NCBI RefSeq assembly: GCF_008710095.1
Contig: NZ_VYKJ01000006.1
Coordinates: 62,001-126,000, forward strand
Source: Affinibrenneria salicis
GTDB taxonomy: Bacteria > Pseudomonadota > Gammaproteobacteria > Enterobacterales > Enterobacteriaceae
Direction of reading: 5' to 3'
Length of the DNA: 64,000 nucleotides
In this document: one piece after another, positions 21,385 to 32,533 of the stretch
Position numbering within the stretch: position 1 is the stretch's first letter
Layout of the letters: each line of letters starts with the position of its first letter
Position numbers and translations under genes: made by a program
The notes under the pieces: generated by a model
Databases searched by the model: none
What the model was told of the DNA's origin: nothing
Seen by the model: only the letters and a program-made list of their open reading frames with translations

Positions 21385-22797
21385 TTACTGACGCGCCGTA
21401 GCGCGACCGGTCAGACGAGAGCCGGCTGCGGTTGAGCCGCTGTCCAGTACCGCGTCTGAGGGCGTGGTCGAAATAGACTGCCCGAGCGCGTTGTTGAGCG
21501 CCTGCAGATCGTTTTCATTCAGCGTGCCTAACGCCGATTTGATGTTGAGCTGGTTAATCAGGTAATCGTAACGCGCGTTGGACAACTGCTGCTTAGCGTT
21601 ATACAGCGTGGTGGTGGCGTCCAGAACGTCGACAATGGTGCGCGTACCCACCTGGTAACCGGCTTCCATCGCGTCAAATGAGCTTTGCGCCGACACGACG
21701 GCCTGCCTGTAAGCGTTAATGCTGCTGATGGAGGCGGAGATGTTGTTGTGGGAGGAGCGCAGAGTCTGTACGACGGTGCGGTGCGCGCTTTCCAGCTGTT
21801 CGCTGGCGCCGACGAAGCTGTACTGAGCCTGTTTCACCTGCGAACTGGTGGCGCCGCCGCTGTACAACGGCAGATTGAAGCTGATGCCCACTTTGTTCTG
21901 GCCGGCGGTGTTGTCGTTGTAGCTACTGTTGTTGGTGCGGGAACCGCTGTAGCTGGTATCGCTCACGCCGGTCGATGCCGTCAAATCCAGCGTCGGCATG
22001 TGGCCGCTTTCCGCATAGCGGATTTGCTCGCGCGCCAGGTCCTGGCTTAAACGGGCCGACAGCAGATTCAGGTTGCGGTTTTCCGCCTCTTTAAGCAGAT
22101 TATTGATGGCGTCCGGCCGTTCGGTTTTGAAGCGGTCGATGTTCAGCGCCGAAAGCTGCGGATAGAAGTTGCCGGTGAGCATGCGCAGATTTTCCAGCGC
22201 GTTATCTAATGTGTTGCGGGCTGAAACTTCACTGGCCAGTACGCTGTCATATTCGGCGCGCGCGTTTTGTACATCGGTAATGGCTACCAGACCAACGTTA
22301 AAGCGCTGCGTGGTCTGATCCAACTGCCGATAAATCGCCTGTTTCTGCGCGTTGGTGTAGGACAGGGCGTCAATGGCGCGCAACACGTTAAAATAGGCGG
22401 TCGCCGTATCGAGGATCAGCGTTTGCTGCGCGCTCTGATAGGTAATATCCTGAATCCCAGCCTGTTTTTCCTGCAGGGTCAGCGCGCGCCATTTAGACAG
22501 ATCGAACAGCGTCTGGGTCAACTGCAAGGACGCGCTTTTCACGTCGCTGTTGACGCCGTTGCTGTCGCGGTAACCGTTGGTATAGGTGTAATCGGCCCCT
22601 AACCCTAACTGCGGCAACAGCGGGCTGCGGCTTTCGTTGATTTTTTCAAATGCCGCATCGCGATCGGCTGCAGATTTCCGCAAGTCCGGGTTGCTGATTT
22701 TGGCTTGCTGATAGACCTGTACCAGGTTTTCTGCCTGACTTATGGCGCTATAGACGCCCAGGCTCAGACCGATAAGAAGGGGAAGCAGTCTCTTCAT
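21385..22797 (-). CDS. tolC: TolC, outer-membrane efflux and secretion channel
   Basis: Trimeric outer-membrane exit duct for tripartite multidrug pumps and type I secretion. A cleavable signal peptide (LLPLLIGLSLGVYSAISQA) precedes ENLVQVYQQAKISNPDLRKS. Two OEP repeats follow, with FNVGLVAITDVQNARAEYDS in the first and YQVGTRTIVDVLDATTTLYN in the second, the classic TolC duplicates. 470 residues, about 20 shorter than E. coli, the difference being in the variable C-terminal tail. Divergent from nudF across repeat R3. Confidence 0.95.
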   Translation of the reverse strand: MKRLLPLLIGLSLGVYSAISQAENLVQVYQQAKISNPDLRKSAADRDAAFEKINESRSPLLPQLGLGADYTYTNGYRDSNGVNSDVKSASLQLTQTLFDLSKWRALTLQEKQAGIQDITYQSAQQTLILDTATAYFNVLRAIDALSYTNAQKQAIYRQLDQTTQRFNVGLVAITDVQNARAEYDSVLASEVSARNTLDNALENLRMLTGNFYPQLSALNIDRFKTERPDAINNLLKEAENRNLNLLSARLSQDLAREQIRYAESGHMPTLDLTASTGVSDTSYSGSRTNNSSYNDNTAGQNKVGISFNLPLYSGGATSSQVKQAQYSFVGASEQLESAHRTVVQTLRSSHNNISASISSINAYRQAVVSAQSSFDAMEAGYQVGTRTIVDVLDATTTLYNAKQQLSNARYDYLINQLNIKSALGTLNENDLQALNNALGQSISTTPSDAVLDSGSTAAGSRLTGRATARQ

Positions 22798-22830
22798 TTG
22801 CGTTCCTTGTTGTGCAGCAAAATTGCTATG

Positions 22831-22960
22831 GTATACCCTTCATGTTTCAGATTGCAGATGTGCTGGCCGCGCTCACCCACCCTGGCCGCTTCGCGAGCTA
22901 AGCGCCCGGGGGGAGTCTCTCACTTACCGCCTGCCTGCAACTCGAAATCTATTGGGTATG
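22831..22960. repeat. palindromic repeat element R3 (tolC-nudF intergenic)
   Basis: 130-bp element. The left end is GTATACCCttcatgTTTCAG, the right end CTGCAACTCGAAATCTATTGGGTATG. The internal signature TGGCCGCGCTCACC is close to the CGTTGGCTGCGCTCA of other copies. It occupies the middle of the 345-bp divergent tolC/nudF region. Outside the repeat I see no gene there. Confidence 0.7.
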
Positions 22961-23142
22961 GTAGCGCTATTAATTGGCGAATAGTTGTCGATTCTATCAG
23001 AATCTGCCAATAGGATAGGGTGGCTGAAAGTGCCATCTTGTCCCAGGTGATATAAATCTAACATAAACAACAGTGAGTATGATGGCTGGTGTTTCCGCCG
23101 TAAACGCCGGATTTCGCGGATACCGGTTGCAGGAGTAAAACA

Positions 23143-23775
23143 ATGGCATTATCAAAATCTGGTCCGGTCGAATTTAGCAAGAAAGACGTAGAAATTATTG
23201 CACGGGATACGCTCTATCGCGGTTTTTTTTCGCTGGAGCGCTATCGCTTCCGCCATCGTATGTTTAATGGCGAGATGAGCGGCGAGATTACGCGGGAAAT
23301 TTTTGAGCGCGGGCATGCGGTCGTGCTGTTACCTTATGATCCGGTGCGCGATGAAGTGGTGCTGATTGAACAGATACGTATCGCCGCGCTGGATACCAGC
23401 CCTTCGCCGTGGCTGCTGGAGCTGGTGGCCGGGATGATCGAAGAGGGCGAGAGCCTGGAACAGGTGGCGCGGCGCGAGGCGCAGGAAGAGGCGGGGCTGA
23501 CGGTCGGCCGCTGTCGGCCGGTGCTTAGCTACCTGGCCAGCCCCGGCGGCACCAGCGAGCGGCTGTCGGTGATGGTGGGCGAAGTCGACACGCGCACCGC
23601 CGCCGGCATTCACGGGCTGGCGGAAGAAAATGAAGATATCCGCGTCCATGTGGTTAGCCGGGAGCAGAGCTATCGCTGGGTGGAAGAGGGCGTGATTGAT
23701 AACGCGGCGTCGGTCATTGCCTTGCAATGGCTGGCGCTGCATCATGAGACACTGAGAAAAACCTGGGCGGACTGA
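23143..23775 (+). CDS. nudF: NudF, ADP-ribose pyrophosphatase
   Basis: Nudix hydrolase cleaving ADP-ribose (and ADP-glucose) to AMP and sugar phosphate. The 23-residue Nudix box spans about residues 97-119: [16 protein letters not shown] is followed by AQEEAGL. Downstream [17 protein letters not shown] is the family signature. 210 residues against 209 in E. coli. First gene of the tight nudF-yqiB-cpdA-yqiA run, with a 4-bp gap to yqiB. Confidence 0.95.
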   Translation: MALSKSGPVEFSKKDVEIIARDTLYRGFFSLERYRFRHRMFNGEMSGEITREIFERGHAVVLLPYDPVRDEVVLIEQIRIAALDTSPSPWLLELVAGMIEEGESLEQVARREAQEEAGLTVGRCRPVLSYLASPGGTSERLSVMVGEVDTRTAAGIHGLAEENEDIRVHVVSREQSYRWVEEGVIDNAASVIALQWLALHHETLRKTWAD

Positions 23776-23779
23776 ATCG

Positions 23780-24202
23780 ATGAAGCGCTATACCCCGGAT
23801 TTCCCGGAGATGATGCGATTGTGTGAGACAAACTTCGCGCAGCTGCGCCGTTTGCTGCCGCGTAATGACGAGGTGGGGGACACGGTCGTCTATCAGGTGG
23901 ATAACGTCCGGTATAGCCTGACGATCCTCGAGTCAACCCGTTATACTTCTCTGGTGGAGATTAAGCAGATTGCGCCGGCCGTCAGCTATTGGAGCCTGCC
24001 GTCGATGACGGTCAGGCTGTACCATGACGCGATGGTTGCGGAAGTGTGTGCCAGTCAGCAGATCTTTCGCTTTAAGGCACGTTATGATTATCCGAATAAA
24101 AAGTTACATCAACGTGACGAAAAGCACCAAATTAATCAGTTTCTTGCTGACTGGCTGAGATATTGTCTGGCGTATGGTTCGATGTCGGTTCCGGTTTATT
24201 AG
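23780..24202 (+). CDS. yqiB: YqiB, DUF1249 protein
   Basis: Cytoplasmic protein of unknown function, 140 residues as in E. coli. It starts [20 protein letters not shown] and contains [15 protein letters not shown], the [16 protein letters not shown] block and a conserved C-terminal [15 protein letters not shown]. Always found between nudF and cpdA in relatives, but no activity can be inferred from the sequence. Confidence 0.9.
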   Translation: MKRYTPDFPEMMRLCETNFAQLRRLLPRNDEVGDTVVYQVDNVRYSLTILESTRYTSLVEIKQIAPAVSYWSLPSMTVRLYHDAMVAEVCASQQIFRFKARYDYPNKKLHQRDEKHQINQFLADWLRYCLAYGSMSVPVY

Positions 24203-24229
24203 ACAGATTTAAGTGACCAAGGACACCAA

Positions 24230-25057
24230 TTGGAAAGCCTGTTGACACTTCCTGTGGCGAGTGGGGCCAGAATCAGGATTTTACAAATAACAGATACCCA
24301 CCTTTTCGCGGGCAAGGACGAAACGCTGCTCGGCGTCAACACATACCGCAGTTACCATGCGGTACTGAACGCGATTGTGGCCCAACAGCGCGATTACGAT
24401 CTGGTGGTGGCAACCGGCGATTTGGCGCAGGATCACTCTCTGCAAGCCTATCGTCACTTCGCCAGCGGCATTCGTCAGCTGCCGTCGCGTTGCGTCTGGT
24501 TACCGGGCAACCATGATTTTCAGCCGGCGATGTTCGGCACGCTGGCCGATGAAGGCATCGCCCCGTCCAAACACGTGCTGCTGGGCGAGCGGTGGCAGGT
24601 GATCCTGTTGGACAGCCAGGTCTTCGGCGTGCCCCACGGCGAACTGAGCGACTACCAACTGGAATGGCTGGAGCGCTGTCTGGCCAGTCAGCCCGACCGC
24701 TATACGCTGCTGCTGCTGCATCATCATCCGTTGCCGTCCGGCTGTACCTGGCTGGATCAACACAGCCTGCGCAACGCGCACAATCTGGCGGCGGTGCTGC
24801 TGAATTATCCACAGGTGAATACCGTTCTGTGCGGGCACATTCACCAGGAGCTGGACCTCAACTGGCACGGCCGGCGCCTGCTGGCCACGCCGTCCACCTG
24901 CGTTCAGTTCAAACCCCACTGCACCAATTTCACCATCGATAACGTCGGCCCGGGCTGGCGCTATCTGGATCTTCTGCCGGACGGCCGGGTGGAAACGGAA
25001 GTGTTCCGTCTGGCGGGAGATGAATTCTTACCCGATATGGATTCGGATGGATACTGA
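24230..25057 (+). CDS. cpdA: CpdA, 3',5'-cyclic-AMP phosphodiesterase
   Basis: Calcineurin-like metallophosphoesterase that hydrolyses cAMP and so sets CRP activity. Metal-ligand motifs are in order: DTHLF (Asp22, His24), GDLAQD (Asp64), GNHDF (Asn94, His95), LLLHHHP and CGHIHQE. 275 residues, exactly the E. coli length. The start is TTG at 24230, preceded by AAGGA. The weak start codon probably limits expression. The stop overlaps the yqiA start by 1 bp. Confidence 0.95.
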   Translation: MESLLTLPVASGARIRILQITDTHLFAGKDETLLGVNTYRSYHAVLNAIVAQQRDYDLVVATGDLAQDHSLQAYRHFASGIRQLPSRCVWLPGNHDFQPAMFGTLADEGIAPSKHVLLGERWQVILLDSQVFGVPHGELSDYQLEWLERCLASQPDRYTLLLLHHHPLPSGCTWLDQHSLRNAHNLAAVLLNYPQVNTVLCGHIHQELDLNWHGRRLLATPSTCVQFKPHCTNFTIDNVGPGWRYLDLLPDGRVETEVFRLAGDEFLPDMDSDGY

Positions 25058-25638
25058 TGCCGACCTTACTTTACCTGCACGGTTTCAATAGCTCGCCGCG
25101 CTCGGCTAAAGCCTGCGCGCTGCAGGCATGGCTGGCGCAGCATCACCCGCAAATCGAGATGCTGGTGCCGCAATTGCCGCCTTATCCGGCCGAGGCGGCG
25201 CAATTGATGGAGTCGCTGGTGATGGCGCGGGCCGGCCATCCGCTCGGCGTGGTGGGCTCGTCGCTGGGCGGTTACTACGCCACCTGGCTGTCGCAGTGCT
25301 TTAGGCTGCCCGCCGTGGTGGTCAACCCCGCGGTGCGGCCTTTTGAGCTGCTGATGGATTATCTCGGCGACAACCATAATCCCTACACCGGCGAACAATA
25401 TGTGTTAGAGTCTCGCCATGTTTACGATCTGAAAGTAATGCAGATCGAGCCGCTGGAATCACCGGATTTGCTCTGGCTGTTGCAACAGACCGGCGATGAA
25501 GTGCTGGATTACCGGCAGGCCGTGACCTACTACACCGCCTGTCGTCAGACCGTGGAGTCAGGGGGGAATCATGCCTTTGTTGGCTTTGAGCACTTTTTTG
25601 CGCCTATCGTGGATTTTTTAGGGCTCCCTGCCGCCTGA
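25057..25638 (+). CDS. yqiA: YqiA, alpha/beta-hydrolase esterase
   Basis: Short cytoplasmic acyl-CoA or carboxyl esterase of the UPF0227 type, 193 residues as in E. coli. [16 protein letters not shown] forms the oxyanion region and [14 protein letters not shown] contains the nucleophile Ser69. The catalytic Asp and His are probably in the [10 protein letters not shown] and [10 protein letters not shown] segments. Start overlaps the cpdA stop (TGATG), so translation is coupled. 111 bp separates it from parE. Confidence 0.93.
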   Translation: MPTLLYLHGFNSSPRSAKACALQAWLAQHHPQIEMLVPQLPPYPAEAAQLMESLVMARAGHPLGVVGSSLGGYYATWLSQCFRLPAVVVNPAVRPFELLMDYLGDNHNPYTGEQYVLESRHVYDLKVMQIEPLESPDLLWLLQQTGDEVLDYRQAVTYYTACRQTVESGGNHAFVGFEHFFAPIVDFLGLPAA

Positions 25639-25737
25639 TACCTCCGCGGCATTGACGGTGAGCGGCCGCTGCGGCTTATGGTGCGAGCTGGCGCCCGCCG
25701 TTCAGCAATGCGCCGCCAATACAATTCAATCGACTAG

Positions 25738-27645
<1,908 letters not shown>

Positions 27646-27673
27646 CCGTTCGCCGGTGCGGGGGGCTGTGGCG

Positions 27674-28570
27674 ATGAAAATCACGCTGGAAGAGCTGCAG
27701 GCCTTTGTGGCCGTGGCGGATAGCGGGACGTTGACCGCGGCGGCGGAACAGCTGGGGCTGACGACGTCAGGCGTCAGTCGATCGCTGGGGCGGCTGGAAA
27801 AAAAACTGGAAACGCTGCTGTTGCATCGCACTACTCGCCGCCTGATGCTGTCGGAAGAAGGCGACGCTTTCCTGCATCGCGCGCGCGAGATCCTGCTCGC
27901 GGTGGAACAGGCCGAAGAGCAGGCGGCCTTGCGGCGTTCCCGGCCCGCCGGGCGGCTGCGCGTCAACGCGGCATCGGTTTTTATGCAGCACGTGATCGTT
28001 CCGCTGGTGCCTGAATTCCGCCGCCGCTACCCGCAGATTGTGCTGGAACTGAATACCGATGACGTGTTCATTGATTTGCTGGAACAGCATACCGATATCG
28101 CCATCCGCATTGGCGCCCTGCCGGATTCCACTATCCATGCGCGGCCGCTCGGCGGCAGCCGGCTGCGTATTCTGGCCAGTCCGGCGTATCTGCAGCGGCA
28201 CGGCGTACCGCACGGCGTGGACGCGCTTGCCGCCCATACGCTGCTGGGCTTTAGCCTGGTGGAGTCGCTTAACGTCTGGCCGCTGCGACTGGCGCCGAAC
28301 GAACGCTATTCGATCGCGCCGGCGCTGTTGTCCTCGAACGGCGAGATTCTGCGCCAGCTGGCGCTCAACGGCGAGGGGATCGTCCGACTGTCCGATTTCA
28401 TGACCCATGAGGATTTAGCCGCCGGTCGGCTGGTGCAGGTGCTGGCGGATGAGACGGTGGATCTGCGTTTGCCGGTGCACGCGGTGTATTACCGTCACTC
28501 CCCGCCGGCGGCGCGCATCGGCTGCTTTCTGGACTTCCTCAGCGAGAAAATCGGACAACAGCCGCTATAG
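27674..28570 (+). CDS. LysR-family transcriptional regulator
   Basis: LysR-type regulator of 298 residues. The N-terminal winged helix-turn-helix is TLTAAAEQLGLTTSGVSRSL followed by RLEKKLETLLLHRTTRRLML. The substrate-binding domain starts near RPAGRLRVNAASVF. The ATG at 27674 follows a G-rich stretch; a GTG at 27656 is a less likely start. It ends 19 bp from the convergent mdaB gene and may respond to quinones or oxidative stress. The effector is not evident. It belongs to the CrgA-like group of family members acting on redox genes (inference). Confidence 0.88.
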   Translation: MKITLEELQAFVAVADSGTLTAAAEQLGLTTSGVSRSLGRLEKKLETLLLHRTTRRLMLSEEGDAFLHRAREILLAVEQAEEQAALRRSRPAGRLRVNAASVFMQHVIVPLVPEFRRRYPQIVLELNTDDVFIDLLEQHTDIAIRIGALPDSTIHARPLGGSRLRILASPAYLQRHGVPHGVDALAAHTLLGFSLVESLNVWPLRLAPNERYSIAPALLSSNGEILRQLALNGEGIVRLSDFMTHEDLAAGRLVQVLADETVDLRLPVHAVYYRHSPPAARIGCFLDFLSEKIGQQPL

Positions 28571-28589
28571 CGCGGGCGCGCCGAAAGGA

Positions 28590-29171
28590 TCAGGCGAAGA
28601 CGGCGTTGAGATGCTGACGGTAGCGGGCGATATCGCGATCCACGTCCGGCTCCTTGATGACATCGTTGCAGATAAAGGTTGGCAGCGGCGCCATGCCGAG
28701 GAACTGATTAGCCTTGTGGAAGGGCAGGTACACGCCGTCCACGCCAGCGCCATGGAAGAACTGCTGCGGATCGGTAAAGGCTTCCAGCGGGGCATTCCAG
28801 GTCAGCGAGAGCATATACTTTTTCCCCTGCAGCAAGCCGCCCGAACCGTATTTTTTGCCGGCGTCGGCGCGGGTGCGCCCGTCGCTGGCGTACAGCGCGC
28901 CGTGGCCGGCGGTAAACACTTCATCAACGTATTTTTTCAGGATCCACGGTACGTCCATCCACCAACCCGGCATCTGATAGATGACCGCGTCGGCCCACAG
29001 ATAATTCTGCACTTCCTGTTCTATATCATAGCCCTGGTCGACCCAGGTCACCCGGACGTCGTGCCCTGAGGCGCGCAACTCGTCGATGGCGACTTCGGTA
29101 AGGGTTTTATTGAGTCTGCCGTTGGAATGCCCAAACGCCTTACCAGCATGAATGATCAATAATTTATGCAT
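28590..29171 (-). CDS. mdaB: MdaB, NADPH:quinone reductase
   Basis: Flavodoxin-fold FAD enzyme that reduces quinones by two electrons and protects against redox cyclers. 193 residues, the E. coli length. Diagnostic blocks: FGHSNGRLNKTLTEVA, WADAVIYQMPGWWMDVPWIL, KKYVDEVFTAGHGALYASDG, KKYGSGGLLQGKKYMLSLTW and GVDGVYLPFHKANQFLGM. Convergent with the LysR regulator, not the qseBC neighbours seen in E. coli. Confidence 0.94.
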   Translation of the reverse strand: MHKLLIIHAGKAFGHSNGRLNKTLTEVAIDELRASGHDVRVTWVDQGYDIEQEVQNYLWADAVIYQMPGWWMDVPWILKKYVDEVFTAGHGALYASDGRTRADAGKKYGSGGLLQGKKYMLSLTWNAPLEAFTDPQQFFHGAGVDGVYLPFHKANQFLGMAPLPTFICNDVIKEPDVDRDIARYRQHLNAVFA

Positions 29172-29312
29172 CGTTGGCTCGCTTATACAGGTTGAATTCG
29201 GTAATTGAAGACTGAGTCTGGCAGATTTTTATGGGCGGAAATATATAAAGTATGTCACAACACTGTTGATTTCCAGGCAACAGTGCAGGCCGAAATAAGG
29301 CCGGCGCGCCGG

Positions 29313-29345
29313 AAAAGAGAAGAGGACGTTTCCGTTCTCTTCTCT
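29313..29345 (-). terminator. Rho-independent terminator of the receptor gene
   Basis: On the minus strand a 9-bp stem (AGAGAAGAG at 29316-29324 paired with CTCTTCTCT at 29337-29345) is extended inward by a GU/AU/CG step, and a TCTTTTCC tract follows. It lies about 60 bp after the receptor stop codon. Confidence 0.65.
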
Positions 29346-29362
29346 CTTCTCTCTTCTCTCTG
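29337..29362. repeat. TCTCTTC heptanucleotide tandem repeat
   Basis: Three or more consecutive TCTCTTC units form an uninterrupted polypyrimidine tract adjoining and partly forming one arm of the receptor terminator. Copy-number slippage here would change the terminator stem. Confidence 0.6.
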
Positions 29363-29405
29363 CGCTCGGGCGCGAGCCGCGGGGGCTGCGCCCGTTGGCG
29401 GTGAA

Positions 29406-31823
29406 TCAGAAATCGACGTTGATGCCCAGTTGGAAGGTACGGCCGGGCGCGATGGCCAACTGCTGATCGTAATAGTTTTTATCCGTGCCGGCATCGGTGC
29501 TGGTGGGCGCCTCGATGTTGCGGCTGCTCAGATAATCCCAGTATTTACGATCGGTAAGGTTGTAGACGCCGCCGCTGATTTTCACGTTTTTGGATAGACG
29601 GTAGTAAGCGGTCAGGTCAACCACGCCGTAGCCCGGCACGCGCATGTACTCGGTGGTGGACTCGGCAACATCGCTGCCGCTGTTGTTGTAGCTCTTGCGG
29701 GTGTCGGTTGAGGTCGCCTGTTTGCCTTTGTTGAAGGTCGCCGTCAGGGCCGCGCCGTACAGCTGGCTCGGGTCATCGTAGGCCACGCCGACGATAGCCT
29801 TCATAGGCGGCACGCTTTCCAGATCGATATACTTGTCGCCGGAATAGCTGGATTTAGATGCGCCCTGCGTATAGCCGAACGCCAGACGCGTACTGAAGCC
29901 GTCAGCCTGCCCGAACCAGGTGCCCAGATTGAATTTGGCGCTCAACTCTCCGCCGTAAATGTAGGCTTTATCGCGATTCTCATACTGATAAATCGTGCTG
30001 ATTCCGCCCGGTACGTTCGAACACTTAGAGGGTGAACTGGCGCAGGAATAACGGGTGATGGCGATAAAGTTCTTATAGTTGTTGTAGAACGCCGCCGCGC
30101 CAATCGTTACGCCTTCCACCAACTGGCCTTTCAGTCCCATCTCATAGTTGTCGCTGGTTTCGGTTTCCAGATCCGGACTGCTCAGGATGGCGTAGCTATA
30201 TCCGGTGCTCCAGGCGCCGTACATCTGGTTGGCCGTGGGGAACTGGGCGGCGCGCTTGTACTGAAGGTAAGCGGTCAGATCCGGTTTGATGTCGTACAGG
30301 AAGCTCAGCGACGGCAGCACTTTGGCATCGGTCATGGTGCCATACAGGCTGTCGGCCTCTTCAGCGGATACGAAGCTGTTGTTGCTCATCAGCCGGTCGA
30401 GATTTTCCGGTTTGGCGTGCTGCCAGGCGAAGCGCACTCCGGGAACGACGGAGAAGTCATGCCCGGCCAGATCCCAGGTAACGGTATCCTGAGCGAATGC
30501 GCCGATATTGATAATTTTGCTGTCCGCCTGCGGCTGGCCCAGGGCGATGTCCGTGGTGCCGGACTGGGTGAGCGGACGTTCGGCGCTGGTCTGGCGCGCA
30601 TTCAGACCATAGCTGAAGCGGTGGTTGCGCCACTCTTTGCTGGCGCTGCTTTCGAAACCGAAGGTGTTGGTGTCGTAGTTGGCCCAGGTCCAGGTCGGCG
30701 TGGTCTCATAGGTAAAGTCGTGCGCCTCGGTTTTGGTATAGAACAGTTTGGTGTTCAGCACATCGAAGACGCTATTGTTTTCCGGCGTCCAGCGATCCGC
30801 CAGACTGACGCCATAGCGGCGGCTTTCGTTCTGCTGGTAGGAGGTGCCGCCACGGGTATAGCCGGTGTAGCTTGAACCGCTCCAGGTCGGGAACTGGGTA
30901 TGGTTGGTTTTATGGTAGTAATCCAGCGTAGCGGTCAACTGGTGGCTGTCGGTCGCCTGCCAGATGCCGGACGCCATCACCGCGTTGGAGTGCCAATTGG
31001 CCGGATTGCTGTCGACCGTCGCGGAGTGGTGGTTTTCGGTTTCATTACCGTCGCGGCGACTGATAACGATAATGCCGCGCAGGGTTTCATCGCCGCCCGC
31101 GGCGGTAATACCGTTGTGCCAGCTGCGGTTGGACGAGTCATAGTCGCTCTGGTAGCCGAAATAGCTGTGTTTGTCCGCGGACAGGTAATCGTTGGCGGAT
31201 TTTGAGCGGAAGGAGACCGCGCCGCCGAGCGCGTTGTTGGTATTGGCGACGTCGGTCGCGCCGGATGCGATATCTACTGAACCGTACATATACGGATCGA
31301 GATAGTCGCCGCGTCCAATCCCATAGGTATCCAGCTGGCTGCGCCCGCTGGATTGCGATGTGGCGCGGTCAGTGGCGGCTGGCAGCTCCACGCCATCCAC
31401 GTCGATGGATACGCGGTTGGCTTCCAGGCCGCGGACGTTGTAGCCGGTGGCGCCTCCGCGGTCATAGCTGCTCTTGCCGGTGCTGGTGCCGGTAGCGGAA
31501 CCGTTGGCGCTGATTAAGGGCTGGTAACGCATGATGGTGGCGAAATCATTGCCGCCTTCTTTCTGCATATCGCTGGCGCTAATGGTGGTTTTGCTGCCTG
31601 CTTCCTTCTCCACTTTGGGAGAGTAGACCGTCATCGTCTCGCTTTGCTTATCCGTCGCGTTACTCTTTGCCGTATCGGCTGTCGACGGTGAGCTCGCCGT
31701 CCGGGACGCGGCGTCCGTGCCGCTTTGCGTTGCATAGCTTGCGAAGGCTGTGCCGCTCAATACTCCTGTCAGTATGATCCTGTTTAGACGCGCAATCCGA
31801 ATTCCCTTGTTATACAAATACAT
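29406..31823 (-). CDS. TonB-dependent outer-membrane receptor, haem/haemoglobin type
   Basis: Outer-membrane gated beta-barrel importer, 805 residues from the ATG at 31823. A signal-like N-terminus (IILTGVLSGTAFASYA) is followed by a probable TonB box ETMTVYSP. The plug domain has GYNVRGLEANRVSIDVDGVE. The barrel has YKRAAQFPTANQMYG and SSPDLETETSDNYEMGLKG, equivalents of the FRAP and NPxL boxes of haem receptors, and ends ...TFQLGINVDF with terminal Phe. There is no signalling extension for an anti-sigma factor. A 17/19 Fur box lies 290 bp upstream. The ligand is inferred from motifs; a siderophore or another haemophore is possible. Confidence 0.82.
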   Translation of the reverse strand: MYLYNKGIRIARLNRIILTGVLSGTAFASYATQSGTDAASRTASSPSTADTAKSNATDKQSETMTVYSPKVEKEAGSKTTISASDMQKEGGNDFATIMRYQPLISANGSATGTSTGKSSYDRGGATGYNVRGLEANRVSIDVDGVELPAATDRATSQSSGRSQLDTYGIGRGDYLDPYMYGSVDIASGATDVANTNNALGGAVSFRSKSANDYLSADKHSYFGYQSDYDSSNRSWHNGITAAGGDETLRGIIVISRRDGNETENHHSATVDSNPANWHSNAVMASGIWQATDSHQLTATLDYYHKTNHTQFPTWSGSSYTGYTRGGTSYQQNESRRYGVSLADRWTPENNSVFDVLNTKLFYTKTEAHDFTYETTPTWTWANYDTNTFGFESSASKEWRNHRFSYGLNARQTSAERPLTQSGTTDIALGQPQADSKIINIGAFAQDTVTWDLAGHDFSVVPGVRFAWQHAKPENLDRLMSNNSFVSAEEADSLYGTMTDAKVLPSLSFLYDIKPDLTAYLQYKRAAQFPTANQMYGAWSTGYSYAILSSPDLETETSDNYEMGLKGQLVEGVTIGAAAFYNNYKNFIAITRYSCASSPSKCSNVPGGISTIYQYENRDKAYIYGGELSAKFNLGTWFGQADGFSTRLAFGYTQGASKSSYSGDKYIDLESVPPMKAIVGVAYDDPSQLYGAALTATFNKGKQATSTDTRKSYNNSGSDVAESTTEYMRVPGYGVVDLTAYYRLSKNVKISGGVYNLTDRKYWDYLSSRNIEAPTSTDAGTDKNYYDQQLAIAPGRTFQLGINVDF

Positions 31824-31932
31824 GGTGTTGCTCCCAATATGGAAATAACTAATTTTGCTCAAATCACCGCCGGCCAGTATCAGCAGGCGCATCAGGATGC
31901 CGCTCTGCTGTAATGGGATAATTTTTATTTAA

Positions 31933-31950
31933 AATCATTGGGTAATGATT
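31933..31950 (-). other. second leader hairpin of the receptor gene
   Basis: AATCATT and AATGATT form a perfect 7-bp stem with a GGGT loop, followed on the minus strand by an A/T-rich tract. It directly follows the terminator-like hairpin at 31951-31981. Confidence 0.4.
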
Positions 31951-31981
31951 AAAACCCGGGTAATAGCCCGCATTACCCGGG
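31951..31981 (-). terminator. terminator-like hairpin inside the receptor-gene leader
   Basis: CCCGGGTAAT and ATTACCCGGG form a perfect 10-bp stem with a 7-nt loop. On the minus strand it is followed by TTTTAATC. It sits about 130 nt upstream of the receptor ATG and about 140 nt downstream of the Fur-box promoter, so it could attenuate the receptor mRNA or end a short separate transcript. Confidence 0.55.
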
Positions 31982-32043
31982 GAATATCGCGAATCATGGG
32001 TGAATGGGTTCGGGTCATCGCTGGATGTGGCGTCCTATAACTC

Positions 32044-32099
32044 GTCATACTTCAAGTGGCAGAGACGTTGGCTGCGCTCGAATTATTTGGAGCAGATAC
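32044..32099. repeat. compact palindromic repeat R4 in the receptor leader
   Basis: About 56 bp. The family left end GTCATACTTCAAGTGGCAG and signature CGTTGGCTGCGCTC are joined directly to a right end GAATTATTTGGAGCAGATAC, so the variable middle of the longer copies is missing. It lies between the Fur box and the receptor start. Confidence 0.6.
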
Positions 32100-32112
32100 A
32101 TACGGCGCTAAT

Positions 32113-32131
32113 GTTAATGATAATTATTATC
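32113..32131 (-). promoter_or_regulatory. Fur box upstream of the TonB-dependent receptor
   Basis: GTTAATGATAATTATTATC matches the 19-bp Fur consensus at 17 positions. AT-rich sequence around it could hold the promoter. Iron repression of the receptor is therefore expected. The start codon lies about 290 bp downstream. Confidence 0.85.
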
Positions 32132-32140
32132 ATAATAATA

Positions 32141-32533
32141 CTCCCGTTGCCATTTTCAATCGTCATTACTGATTCTTGACAAAATATTTACATAACGAGC
32201 GGCGAGCCGCGCAAAGGCCAGCGAAGGCGGGCAATCAGGCTGGCGTTAACTGCCGGTGTGACGGCGGGATAGGGCGCCCGAGTCGGCGATGCATACGACC
32301 GGCGTTTCTGTGCAACGCGCCTGACGGGGGGCGTGGCGATATGCGGTTTTGTAACCAATCGCGTCGTTAGCCTCTGGCGATCGACTCAGGCACCTTGCGC
32401 GGCCGAAGTTCCCGCGCCCCTTGTTGTCTGTGACAGACCCCGGGCAGATAAGGTACTATTCTCGCCAAATATACCGCTGTGCGGCGCGCCGAAGAGCGTG
32501 TTCAGCGCGTCGCGATGTGAGGAAATGAGATCA
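32141..32533. other. parC upstream region: no gene recognised
   Basis: 393 bp between the Fur box and parC. It should contain the parC promoter, but I find no -35/-10 pair with good spacing. A TTGACA at about 32177 has no matching -10. No RNA gene or repeat is apparent. Confidence 0.4.

Larger units (their letters stand above)
29172..29405. other. gap between mdaB and receptor: no gene
   Basis: This 234-bp stretch contains only the receptor-gene terminator (29313-29345), an adjoining TCTCTTC short tandem repeat and presumably the mdaB promoter near 29175-29260. I see no coding signal. Confidence 0.5.
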
